Made by a program: the position numbers and the translations under genes | Notes under the pieces: generated by a model | Told to the model about the DNA's origin: nothing | The model's database searches: none | What the model saw: only the letters and a program-made list of their open reading frames with translations | From: Pseudomonadota bacterium | GTDB taxonomy: Bacteria > Pseudomonadota > Gammaproteobacteria > UBA6186 > Azoamicaceae | Direction: 5' to 3' | Assembly: GCA_021848375.1 (NCBI GenBank) | Contig: JAJZUR010000067.1 | Coordinates: 1-7,997 of the forward strand | DNA length: 7,997 nt | Shown here: piece after piece, positions 1 through 6,578 of the stretch | How positions within the stretch are numbered: the first letter of the stretch is position 1 | Layout: the number at the start of each line of letters is the position of its first letter

Positions 1-2295
1 AAAATTTTTATTTTTTACTATGGGACTATTATGTACAATACTATAAAAAATGCGTTCGAAACACAAGTCCAGAAAAATGTTCTCTACATTCTGCTTATGA
101 TTTACCCCCACTTGCAAAATACTTGCAAGCGTTTTCAGTAATGGGTTTTCTTTCTCAATTGTTACAAGGTCTTGCTCACCTATTTTTGAAAATTCCGAAT
201 TAAAATCAGAGATTTCAAGAGGAAACTGTTTGCTAATATGTTTATGATACTTGTAAATATAATGAACAGCAGACACTATCGCAGCTTGGATTTCAGATGG
301 CATTCCTGAGTTAGTATTTGTCTTTTCATCTATATTATCTAGGATATCTTGAGTAGTCTCGGCAACCTGTAATGGGTTTTGGATTAGTTTTTTTTGCATA
401 AACTGTATTAAATCGTGTTTAATTCCTTCTATTAATTCACCTTTTGATTCCAGTTTTATTTGATCAAATAATTGCTCATAAAATTTATCTCTACAATTTG
501 ATGCTTCTTTTGTTTTTTTATATAGATCATCCCAATATAGCATCGAATAACGGGTGAAATCTTCATTTGGTGGGCTAAAGTTGGGAAATAATTCTACGCG
601 AATCAACTCAAGCGCCTTTGGCTGATTGTTTTGCTCTGTTCTATGTTCCAAGTGACCAAAGAGGGGGAAGATATTAGGATTGCTTATTAAAATACGAATT
701 TTTTCAAAAACTTCATTTATATTTTTTTCGCCAGAACTGCATAAAATACGTAAATACCCCAATGCTGGATCACTCCCAAAGTGAGAGAGGGGAGCAAAAG
801 CGATGCCACACATCAGCAACAGATAATAAGCTATCTCTTCATCTGTACTAAGACTATCATCATCAAGCGATAGCCCAATCTTATTTTTCATTTCATCTAA
901 AATTGTAGGGTTTAATATTTTCCTTCCCAAAAGTTGAGTAAAGTCACCTACAATGTAAAACGTTCCTTTTGGCTTATAGGAGAGGTCTTTTAGCTGAAGA
1001 TTCAGTTCGTTTAGCTTTTTCTGAACCAATTCGACCTGTGGTTGATAGTGAAACTTAGAAGCCATTCTTTCATCAAATGAAAAACAGGTATATAGAGGTA
1101 AAGGCTTGAATTCTTCTGAATTTTCACGTTTTAAAATATGTATCTTCTTTGGAGGTATAGTAGAGCACTTAACGTCATCCAAGGGAACCGCCATGAGCTT
1201 TAATTCTTCGTGATATGCAATATCTTTTAAGCCTGCGATAACCGTCGCATAACCAATTTTAGCTGAGAGTGATGGCTCCCCAATTCGGGTCATTTCTGCT
1301 CTCAATACGTCAATTAATGTATCATCAAAGCCAAAAAGAGCCGCAAATCTTTCTCCTGGCATACTAAAACCCTTAGTGCTAGAACGTAAGATAAGACTAC
1401 GTTTGAGTAAATCGATGAGATCTTTTTTGGGGATTATCTCTTTTTCTATCGCATCAAAAACATAAGTTAAATAAAGTGGATTAGATAAATCAAAAACCTG
1501 CTCCGCGTACGCTTCATCCCAAACAACATAACAATCTTGTTGTCGTAGAACGTTAACGATTCCCTTCATGTCCATTTCACTTAGAACTGAGCCTAAGGGG
1601 TTATTTGGATTACAAAACATCACTGCACTTATTGTTATTCCCCGAGCTTTTGCGTCATCAAAGGCCTCTTTTAGTGCAGCAGGAGTAATACGATATTCTC
1701 TATTTTTTATCACATCAATACAATAGAGATCGTTTGGCTGACAAGCGCGATCATATAAGCAATAATACGGACTTTGAACAATAATTTGACCATGTGGGTG
1801 CTGTTTTTTGATCCAGTTAAAGAATATATTAAGGCCAGCTGTCCCGCCTTCCGTAAAGATTACATTCTTTGGCTTTATTTCATATGATTCCGTATTTTTA
1901 AACATAGTTAATTCATAAAAATCATTTAGGCTGTCTGCAATTAGGCGATCAGCAGCCTCTTTCCAAATATTTGATACTGCAATTTCTCTACCACACATTT
2001 CTTCTACTTCTTGTTTCTCTATGTCATCATGAGCTAATTGCGTTTCGAGAGCATTAAAGTTCGACAACTTATTTATCAGTTGGGTTCGTTGTTTTTCCAA
2101 TGTTGCTGCTTTTTCCCAAAACTGTTTTTCAATAATGGTTGCATCAATTTTAGCAAAATTAGTTGGTTTTCCTAAGTCCAATTGATGAATTTCATAACCT
2201 TGTTTTTTATAAAACGCGGCCCAAACATCCAAAAGCTGTAAAGGCGCAAGGTTAGAAACAGCGCCTGAGGGCATTTTCTTAAGATTAATAGGCAT
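1..2295 (-). CDS. PLP-dependent class I/II aminotransferase with long C-terminal extension (partial, 3' end beyond left edge)
   Basis: The minus-strand frame is open from ATG at 2295 to the window edge, giving 765 codons without a stop; the true C-terminus is not seen. Fold-type-I aminotransferase marks appear in order. A phosphate-binding loop TEGGTAGL lies at residues 148-155 and NPNNPLG at 229-235. VVWDEAY has Asp260, which should pair with the pyridine nitrogen, and Tyr263. SSTKGF has Lys308 as the likely Schiff-base lysine, followed by GER with Arg316. GYLRILCS has Arg516, the usual substrate-carboxylate Arg. The catalytic unit therefore ends near residue 540. That is longer than the usual 390-430 residues because of a helical insert at about 50-105 and another at about 360-440. 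Residues 540-765 and beyond are mostly helical, charged, and not recognised. The start has a weak GGGA site 6 nt upstream. Amino-group transfer using PLP is well supported; the substrate is unknown. A lyase or synthase of the same fold (ACC-synthase-like) is possible. Confidence 0.9.
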   Translation of the reverse strand, partial: MPINLKKMPSGAVSNLAPLQLLDVWAAFYKKQGYEIHQLDLGKPTNFAKIDATIIEKQFWEKAATLEKQRTQLINKLSNFNALETQLAHDDIEKQEVEEMCGREIAVSNIWKEAADRLIADSLNDFYELTMFKNTESYEIKPKNVIFTEGGTAGLNIFFNWIKKQHPHGQIIVQSPYYCLYDRACQPNDLYCIDVIKNREYRITPAALKEAFDDAKARGITISAVMFCNPNNPLGSVLSEMDMKGIVNVLRQQDCYVVWDEAYAEQVFDLSNPLYLTYVFDAIEKEIIPKKDLIDLLKRSLILRSSTKGFSMPGERFAALFGFDDTLIDVLRAEMTRIGEPSLSAKIGYATVIAGLKDIAYHEELKLMAVPLDDVKCSTIPPKKIHILKRENSEEFKPLPLYTCFSFDERMASKFHYQPQVELVQKKLNELNLQLKDLSYKPKGTFYIVGDFTQLLGRKILNPTILDEMKNKIGLSLDDDSLSTDEEIAYYLLLMCGIAFAPLSHFGSDPALGYLRILCSSGEKNINEVFEKIRILISNPNIFPLFGHLEHRTEQNNQPKALELIRVELFPNFSPPNEDFTRYSMLYWDDLYKKTKEASNCRDKFYEQLFDQIKLESKGELIEGIKHDLIQFMQKKLIQNPLQVAETTQDILDNIDEKTNTNSGMPSEIQAAIVSAVHYIYKYHKHISKQFPLEISDFNSEFSKIGEQDLVTIEKENPLLKTLASILQVGVNHKQNVENIFLDLCFERIFYSIVHNSPIVKNKNF

Positions 2296-2337
2296 ATTTT
2301 TCCCAATTTCGTTAATGATACTTAGGACAATTTAGTT

Positions 2338-2351
2338 TATAGAGTTCTATA
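2338..2351. repeat. 14-bp palindrome in the aminotransferase leader
   Basis: TATAGA-GT-TCTATA is a perfect 6-2-6 inverted repeat. It lies about 10-23 nt after the predicted transcription start of the promoter at 2368-2397, so it is placed where a repressor could bind or a small hairpin could form. AT-rich palindromes of this size also arise by chance, so its function is unproven. Confidence 0.35.
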
Positions 2352-2361
2352 GTCTGCGATA

Positions 2362-2379
2362 ATTAGGATTATCCCTAAT
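2362..2379 (-). promoter_or_regulatory. Operator-like dyad TTAGG-N6-CCTAA over the aminotransferase -10 box
   Basis: On the minus strand it reads ATTAGGGATAATCCTAAT, with perfect 6-bp arms around a 6-bp spacer. The spacer GATAAT is exactly the predicted -10 hexamer, so a protein bound here would block RNA polymerase. A near-identical element (15 of 16 core bases) lies at 3949-3966. The regulator is not known to me. Confidence 0.5.
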
Positions 2380-2397
2380 ATTTTTAATGTGAGTCAA
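2368..2397 (-). promoter_or_regulatory. Predicted sigma70 promoter of the aminotransferase gene
   Basis: On the minus strand, TTGACT (2397-2392) is a 5/6 match to the -35 consensus. It is followed by an 18-bp spacer and GATAAT (2373-2368), a 5/6 match to the -10 consensus. The start would be near 2361, leaving a leader of about 65 nt before the ATG at 2295. Confidence 0.55.
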
Positions 2398-2400
2398 ACA

Positions 2401-2429
2401 ACTATAATATGCGAAAAATAGCCAGACAA
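2401..2429 (-). promoter_or_regulatory. Second, upstream promoter candidate for the aminotransferase
   Basis: On the minus strand, TTGTCT (2429-2424) is a 4/6 match to -35. A 17-bp spacer and TATAGT (2406-2401), a 5/6 match to -10, follow. It would start transcription near 2394, so its transcript would cross the dyad at 2362-2379. It could give basal expression independent of the proximal promoter. This is sequence match only. Confidence 0.35.
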
Positions 2430-2495
2430 GTGTCATTCAGTCAAGGTTGCATAACTGCGACATCATATTATCTTAATTTATAAATTTTATGCGGC

Positions 2496-2810
2496 TCATT
2501 TGACACGTTTTGTTCTTCTCATTTTCTTATGCCCTCGAATCCGAACTTTCAACCCTTTTCCTAAAATCTTTTCATCCCTAATTTGAGGAGATCGTCTTCT
2601 TTTGGAAAAATGCCTTTGCTTTCTTTCAATTTCATTCAACTTATGCAGTTGCTTTTCCAGCATATTGAGGCCTTTCTCCGTTTTTTTCAATGCCTTCTCA
2701 AGAAGGGTAACGACATCCCGCTTTAAAGCAGTGGACATAGTTTTAAAACCTTTTGCAACACTGGGTTTAACTTCACGAGAAAATGTTTTTTTAGCCCTCA
2801 AATTTGCCAT
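2496..2810 (-). CDS. Small, strongly basic protein with a predicted coiled coil
   Basis: This is a 104-residue protein that I do not recognise. The start at 2810 (MANLRAKK) is chosen because AAGGAG lies exactly 6 nt upstream. A longer reading from ATG 2825 would put that Shine-Dalgarno inside the gene. Lys and Arg make up 35 of 104 residues (21 K, 14 R) against 9 acidic residues. Residues about 32-66 form a heptad-like amphipathic helix (LLEKALKK, LNMLEKQLHKL). The tail from about 66 on is dense in basic clusters (SKRRR, GHKKMRRTKRVK). There is no signal peptide or membrane segment. The composition suggests nucleic-acid or ribosome binding in the cytoplasm, as in histone-like proteins, but that is inference. 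It lies 76 bp after the lipoprotein gene in the same direction. No clear terminator follows it. Confidence 0.75.
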   Translation of the reverse strand: MANLRAKKTFSREVKPSVAKGFKTMSTALKRDVVTLLEKALKKTEKGLNMLEKQLHKLNEIERKQRHFSKRRRSPQIRDEKILGKGLKVRIRGHKKMRRTKRVK

Positions 2811-2816
2811 ATTTAT

Positions 2817-2822
2817 CTCCTT
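2817..2822 (-). promoter_or_regulatory. Ribosome binding site fixing the start of the basic protein
   Basis: On the minus strand, AAGGAG is followed by a 6-nt spacer and ATG at 2810. This near-consensus Shine-Dalgarno makes the internal ATG the likely start, rather than ATG 2825, which would overlap it. Confidence 0.75.
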
Positions 2823-2858
2823 CATGATCTAAGTAATATTCCCTTTACTTTTAAATTT

Positions 2859-2879
2859 GGCCTTCCCTGGCCCAAGGCC
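2859..2879 (-). terminator. GC-rich hairpin after the lipoprotein gene (weak terminator or mRNA-stabilising stem)
   Basis: On the minus strand, GGCCTT and AAGGCC form a perfect 6-bp stem around a 9-nt loop, starting 7 nt after the lipoprotein stop codon. It stands out as GC-rich in AT-rich surroundings. No run of U follows (the next bases read AAATTTAAAAG), so it is a poor intrinsic terminator. It may cause partial termination or protect the upstream mRNA end, which would uncouple expression of the basic protein. Confidence 0.4.
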
Positions 2880-2886
2880 CCACCGT

Positions 2887-3252
2887 TTAATACTGACTGC
2901 GCCGATGATGATGACGATGTAAAGGTTTTCTGACAGTCTCTTCTTTAACAATGACTTCGTCTATCACCCTGCCCCCAAGACTTATGCATTCCTCCGGATC
3001 AGCGGCGCGTATGCGTTGTCCCTTGCGATTTTCACATTTCACTTTTTCATAAACGGTTTGAGTCTCAACCTTTTTATGACCATGGCGATCCCGGCTTTCA
3101 CGAATAGTTTCATTTTCCACCCAATTATCGCCGCTTTTATTCACTTCATAGGTAACTGTTCGTTCCCCGCGATTAACGCAACCCCCAAGCAAGCCAACGC
3201 TTAATGCTATTCCTATGGCAAACACAACTCGCTGTTTTTGTATACGCTCCAT
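2887..3252 (-). CDS. Small lipoprotein with His/Arg-rich C-terminus
   Basis: This is a 121-residue protein with a lipoprotein signal peptide. Basic residues at the N-terminus are followed by a hydrophobic stretch (about 9-22) and the lipobox LGGC, with Cys25 as the lipidated residue. Val26 at position +2 is not an inner-membrane retention signal, so outer-membrane sorting is expected. The mature part (26-121) is hydrophilic and charged, with repeated short V-E-x-x-T/V-x-x-E/R beta-like segments. Two further cysteines (73 and 89) could form a disulfide in the periplasm. The tail LHRHHHRR (111-118) could bind metal or anionic surfaces. ATG 3252 has an AGGGGGG ribosome binding site about 6 nt upstream. 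A TATAGT box at 3289-3284 could serve as its own -10, but I see no good -35. It follows the BON gene by 59 bp. I do not recognise the family. Confidence 0.8.
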   Translation of the reverse strand: MERIQKQRVVFAIGIALSVGLLGGCVNRGERTVTYEVNKSGDNWVENETIRESRDRHGHKKVETQTVYEKVKCENRKGQRIRAADPEECISLGGRVIDEVIVKEETVRKPLHRHHHRRSQY

Positions 3253-3311
3253 AACGAACCCCCCTTTTCATCCAACTTACTATACTATATTTACTTTCGC
3301 ACAGATGATGA

Positions 3312-3869
3312 CTATTTATCGGCTTTAACCATTAAAGTAGATTTGACACTTTTAACCCCTTTAACGGTCTTTGCTAATTCTTCAGCATTAGTGAGTTGTG
3401 CTTCATTTTCAACACTTCCGGTTAAATAAACCACACCGTCTTTCGTTTTTACATGAACTGTTGATACTGCAACCGGCGCTTCGCCAAATATTTTATCTCT
3501 TAAATAAATCCCTTTCACCTTTGCCGTAATAGCTGCATCGGTAAAGGGTTGTGAGCTTGCATCCACTTTTAAATTGGTGGCATCTACATCTCGAACCCCT
3601 TCTGTTGCCGCTGCGATCTCTATAGCCTTACTAGCTTCCTCCTCTGTCTTAACATGCCCACTTAATTCAACGATTGCGTTTTTAGTTTCAACGTGTACGC
3701 TTAACCCTGAAACATCTTTATCTGCTAACATTTTTGATTTAACATTTGCGGTAATAACAGAATCTTCAATGACAGCAGGGGCTCCCATCACATTTACTGA
3801 TCCTAATGCCAAAAAGACTATCGCAAAAAGTAAAACCCTCGAAACAACTGTCTCTATATTTACACTCAT
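3312..3869 (-). CDS. Periplasmic protein with two BON domains (OsmY-like)
   Basis: This is a 185-residue protein. The N-terminus has a hydrophobic segment (about 11-23) and a likely signal-peptidase I site near Val-Met-Gly-Ala30, so it should be exported. Two BON repeats follow. The first is at about 35-103 (DSVITANVKSKML start, VELSGHV with Gly71, then EGVRDV). The second is at about 110-183 (DAAITAKVKG start, VYLTGSV with Gly151, then KGVKSV). BON domains are known to bind phospholipid surfaces, and OsmY and DolP are examples involved in envelope stress and outer-membrane integrity. The two-BON layout matches OsmY in type and length. ATG 3869 has GGGAG 6 nt upstream. It is transcribed divergently from the mla-type operon, which fits a shared envelope role. 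Confidence 0.88.
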   Translation of the reverse strand: MSVNIETVVSRVLLFAIVFLALGSVNVMGAPAVIEDSVITANVKSKMLADKDVSGLSVHVETKNAIVELSGHVKTEEEASKAIEIAAATEGVRDVDATNLKVDASSQPFTDAAITAKVKGIYLRDKIFGEAPVAVSTVHVKTKDGVVYLTGSVENEAQLTNAEELAKTVKGVKSVKSTLMVKADK

Positions 3870-3948
3870 AATGTTCTCCCTAAACTATTTATTGTGACAG
3901 TTCAATTTACCATCTTCAAATCAATACTAACAAGTAGCTAAGCTCATT

Positions 3949-3966
3949 TTTAGGGAAAATCCTAAA
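3949..3966 (+). promoter_or_regulatory. Second copy of the TTAGGGAWAATCCTAA dyad, between BON and mla genes
   Basis: TTTAGG-GAAAAT-CCTAAA has perfect 6-bp arms and a 6-bp spacer. The 16-bp core matches the element at 2362-2379 in 15 positions. It lies 80 bp upstream of the BON start codon and 118 bp before the mlaE start codon, so either gene could be its target. Its oriented strand points toward mlaE. Here it does not coincide with a convincing promoter. Confidence 0.45.
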
Positions 3967-4016
3967 CGATTTTAAGGACTATTTGAGTTGAACTAATTCT
4001 GTCTCGTAATAACCCA

Positions 4017-4035
4017 ATATTGACTTAGTCAATAT
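4017..4035. promoter_or_regulatory. Perfect 8-3-8 palindrome overlapping the mla-operon -35 box
   Basis: ATATTGAC-TTA-GTCAATAT is a perfect inverted repeat that contains the TTGACT -35 hexamer at 4020-4025. The position suggests an operator for a dimeric regulator, most simply a repressor of the operon. The regulator cannot be named from the sequence. Confidence 0.5.
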
Positions 4036-4049
4036 CTAAGTGATATTAT
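4020..4049 (+). promoter_or_regulatory. Predicted sigma70 promoter of the mla-type operon
   Basis: TTGACT (4020-4025) and TATTAT (4044-4049) are each 5/6 matches to consensus, with an 18-bp spacer. Transcription would start near 4056, about 28 nt before the ATG at 4084. The leader contains the ribosome binding site GAGG at about 4074-4077. Confidence 0.6.
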
Positions 4050-4083
4050 AAATTTCATTTCGGTACATACCAAGAGGTAAACA

Positions 4084-5196
4084 ATGTCGCATTTGGAATT
4101 GCGCATTGAACAAGACAACTATCGAATTCGCATTTTCGGCCCCTTAGATTTACATCATTTTCAACAAGCAAAAGAAATATTACAACAACAGCATTTCGCA
4201 GATGATAAGGCTGTAGCCATAGATTTGTCTGAAGTGACACACTTTGATACTGCTGGTGCAGCTTTCTTGCGCAACTTATACCATGCTACGAAACAAACGT
4301 TGAAGTTTGAAAATTTCCGCCCAGAACATAAAGCACTTTTTGACCTGATCAACCAGATAAATCTTGGAAAACCTCACACTAAAAAGTCTTTGGCGCCGTG
4401 GATGAAAATCGTAATACGTATTGGCAAAGCAACAATGGATATTTGGCCTACTATTTTTGAACTTATCTCCTTTATGGGTCGATCCTGGGTAGCATTACTA
4501 AAGGTATTGAAGCGGCCATCCAGTTTGCGTTTTATTTCTATTACGCATCATGTGGAAGCAATTGGAATTAATGCGGTTCCAATTATTAGTTTAATTGCTT
4601 TCGTTATCAGTATTGTTCTTGCTTACCAAGGCCAAGTACAATTGAAGCCACTCGGCGTGAAGCAGTACACCGTTGATCTTATCGCTATTTCCGTATTACG
4701 AGAGATGGGCGTGCTCCTCACAGCTATCATGATTGCAGGGCGCTCCGGTAGCGCTTTTACGGCGGAAATTGGCACCATGAAGGTGCGTCAAGAAGTTGAC
4801 GCCTTACGTTCAACTGGTTTTGATCCATTTGAATTATTAATATTGCCGCGCTTAATTGCTTTAGTAGTGGCGCTGCCGTTACTGACGTTACTGGCCGATC
4901 TCATGGGCTTATTCGGTGGTGCGTTAATATCGCTATCGCTGATAGATATGACTGTGCCGGAATATCTTGAGCGCGTCCGTCAAGCTGCAACTTGGCAGGA
5001 TTTTCTAGTAGGCATGATTAAAGCGCCCATATTCGCATTTGTAATTGCAGAAGTAGGCTGTATGTATGGATTAAAAGTTTCTGGTTCGTCAGAGAGTGTC
5101 GGCAAGGAAACTACGAACTCTGTTGTCAAATCGATCTTCCTGATCCTTATCTTAGATGGACTATTTTCTATCTATTTTCAAAAGGTAGGATTATGA
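4084..5196 (+). CDS. mlaE: MlaE-family lipid ABC transporter permease with N-terminal STAS (MlaB-like) domain
   Basis: This 370-residue protein is a fusion. Residues 1 to about 100 form a STAS domain with the motif HFDTAGAAFL (Asp55, Thr56), matching the Thr-containing loop that is important in the separate MlaB protein. Residues about 105-370 are the MlaE permease: an amphipathic lead-in, several membrane segments (about 165-182, 205-220, 250-285, 310-328, 350-365), and the family core REMGVLLTAIMIAGRSGSA..AEIG at 206-230, followed by KVRQEVDAL. MlaE forms the inner-membrane channel dimer that moves phospholipid between inner and outer membranes, driven by the ATPase encoded next. In E. coli MlaB and MlaE are separate; fused forms of this length are known in other bacteria. 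Its stop overlaps the next start as ATGA, so translation is probably coupled. It is the first gene of the operon. Confidence 0.93.
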   Translation: MSHLELRIEQDNYRIRIFGPLDLHHFQQAKEILQQQHFADDKAVAIDLSEVTHFDTAGAAFLRNLYHATKQTLKFENFRPEHKALFDLINQINLGKPHTKKSLAPWMKIVIRIGKATMDIWPTIFELISFMGRSWVALLKVLKRPSSLRFISITHHVEAIGINAVPIISLIAFVISIVLAYQGQVQLKPLGVKQYTVDLIAISVLREMGVLLTAIMIAGRSGSAFTAEIGTMKVRQEVDALRSTGFDPFELLILPRLIALVVALPLLTLLADLMGLFGGALISLSLIDMTVPEYLERVRQAATWQDFLVGMIKAPIFAFVIAEVGCMYGLKVSGSSESVGKETTNSVVKSIFLILILDGLFSIYFQKVGL

Positions 5197-5996
5197 CAAC
5201 TAATACCAAGAAAAATAAGGATATTATTATATCGGTGAAGAATATTGTTAATCGTTTTGGTAAACATATGATTCATGACGGAGTGAGCTTTGATATTATT
5301 CGCGGAGAAATCCTCGGTATCGTGGGTGGTTCTGGTTCAGGCAAATCAGTATTACTGAAAACTCTGGTGGGGTTGCATCACCCTAATAAGGGCACGGTCC
5401 TCATCAATGGAAAACATATAGATAATATTGCGTCCTTCGAATCCGCCTCGCTGTTCGGTGTATTATTTCAAGAAGGCGCACTGTTTTCATCACTAACGGT
5501 TGAAGAGAACATCACGTTTTTACTTCGCGAGTATACTTCATTGAAGGAAAATGAACAAACTGAGTTGGCTCGGCTTAAGCTGACGCTCGTGGGGCTGGAA
5601 GCGGAAACAACAAGTAAATATCCTGCAGCATTGTCAGTGGGGATGGCCAAGCGTGTTGCTTTAGCTCGAGCACTCGCGTTGGATCCGCTGATACTCTTTT
5701 TAGACGAACCAACTTCCGGCTTAGATCCCATAAACGCCAACGGATTTGATGAATTAATCGGTAAACTTAATGGAGGTTTACAACTCACCGTAGTGATGGT
5801 GACACATGATCTGAATACTTTATTTAATATTTGCACTCGTGTCGCTGTGTTGGTTGACAAGACAATTATAATCGATACGCTACCCAACTTGTTAAAACGA
5901 GATCACCCGTGGATTCAGGAATTTTTCCATGGATCACGGGGTCAAGGGGCATTAGTAGCTGCTCAATATTATGCAAGAGAGACACATGGAAACTGA
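5193..5996 (+). CDS. mlaF: MlaF-family ABC transporter ATPase
   Basis: This 267-residue protein has a complete ABC ATPase layout. Walker A GGSGSGKS is at 45-52, with Lys51. The Q-loop is LFQEGALFSSLTV with Gln93. The signature LSVGMAKRVALARA is at 147-160. Walker B LILFLDEPTSGLDP ends at about 179, with Asp171 and Glu172. The switch His is His205 in VTHD. The C-terminal stretch PWIQEFFHG near 239-247 is typical of MlaF. It should bind the cytoplasmic face of the permease and power lipid movement. One oddity is that the signature reads LSVGM where the family normally has LSGGM, so the first glycine is valine. The gene overlaps the permease by 4 nt (ATGA) and the MCE gene by 11 nt, which supports a single translationally coupled operon. 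Confidence 0.93.
   Translation: MTTNTKKNKDIIISVKNIVNRFGKHMIHDGVSFDIIRGEILGIVGGSGSGKSVLLKTLVGLHHPNKGTVLINGKHIDNIASFESASLFGVLFQEGALFSSLTVEENITFLLREYTSLKENEQTELARLKLTLVGLEAETTSKYPAALSVGMAKRVALARALALDPLILFLDEPTSGLDPINANGFDELIGKLNGGLQLTVVMVTHDLNTLFNICTRVAVLVDKTIIIDTLPNLLKRDHPWIQEFFHGSRGQGALVAAQYYARETHGN
5975..5981 (+). promoter_or_regulatory. Ribosome binding site favouring the internal mlaD start
   Basis: The purine run AAGAGAG ends 4 nt before ATG 5986. It would lie inside the coding region if the upstream ATG at 5971 were used, and that ATG has no comparable site. It lies within the 3' end of the ATPase gene. Confidence 0.5.
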
Positions 5997-6561
5997 TAAA
6001 AATTATTTTTTGGTCGGCCTATTCGTTATTACCATGGTTCTGGCTGGTTTTGGTTTTACCTTATGGATGACTTCCGCTGGCAAGGGCGATTATATTCCTT
6101 ATCGCATACGTTTCGCTGAATCGGTCAGTGGTTTGAATAAAGAAAGCGCTGTCAAATTTCGGGGAGTTAATATTGGCAATGTCGAAAAAATTAGCATCGA
6201 TTCAACAGATCCAAAACTGATCCAAGTCGATATTCGTGTTCAGAAATCAACCCCTATTAAAACCGATACCTCAGCCACCTTAAAACTCTACGGCATCACT
6301 GGAGAAGTATATATTGAACTGAGTGGGGGTAGTCCTAATGCTCCGCTGCTAAGAGCTAAAGCGAATGAACTTCCGGAAATTCAGGCCAAACCGAGCAGCA
6401 TAGATGCCATTTTGAATGGGTTACCAAAACTACTGGAAAAAGCTAATCATATAGCCGATCAGTTAAATAAAATCTTCAGTGACGAGAATGTTCATTCTAT
6501 CAATAACATTGCTAGAAAATTATCAACACGTTATGGAGATAAAAAAGATCAAAAAAAATAA
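5986..6561 (+). CDS. mlaD: MlaD-like MCE-domain protein, single-pass inner membrane
   Basis: From ATG 5986 the product has 191 residues. An alternative ATG at 5971 would add five. One N-terminal transmembrane helix lies at about 8-28 (FLVGLFVITMVLAGFGF). The MCE domain spans about 38-116, with the conserved core SVSGLNKESAVKFRGVNIGNV (47-66) and the closing strand LYGITGEVYIELSGG. A helical stretch (about 137-182) and a Lys-rich tail DKKDQKK follow. MCE proteins form a hexameric ring on the periplasmic side of the permease and carry lipid through it. The size resembles E. coli MlaD. However, MCE proteins paired with STAS-permease fusions are often longer (around 300 residues) and followed by an auxiliary PqiC-type lipoprotein, which is absent here. 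No MlaC or MlaA gene is in the operon either. The stop follows an A8 run. Confidence 0.9.
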   Translation: METDKNYFLVGLFVITMVLAGFGFTLWMTSAGKGDYIPYRIRFAESVSGLNKESAVKFRGVNIGNVEKISIDSTDPKLIQVDIRVQKSTPIKTDTSATLKLYGITGEVYIELSGGSPNAPLLRAKANELPEIQAKPSSIDAILNGLPKLLEKANHIADQLNKIFSDENVHSINNIARKLSTRYGDKKDQKK

Positions 6562-6578
6562 TCTCAGCGCCTGACACC

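Noticed and set aside
2475..2486. AATTTATAAATT palindrome after the basic protein gene
   Set aside because: Pure A/T palindromes are expected by chance here. There is no U-tract or GC stem to make it a terminator.
2602..2832. Plus-strand open frame of 76 codons
   Set aside because: It lies antisense to the basic protein gene, which has a strong ribosome binding site and sensible composition. Its Phe/Ser/Leu-rich product is the typical shadow of a Lys-rich gene.
3574..3897. Plus-strand open frame of 107 codons
   Set aside because: It is antisense to the two-BON gene, whose domains and signal peptide are clear.
5468..5887. Minus-strand open frame of 139 codons
   Set aside because: It is antisense to the MlaF-like ATPase, which has all ABC motifs. 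The Ser-rich product matches nothing I know.
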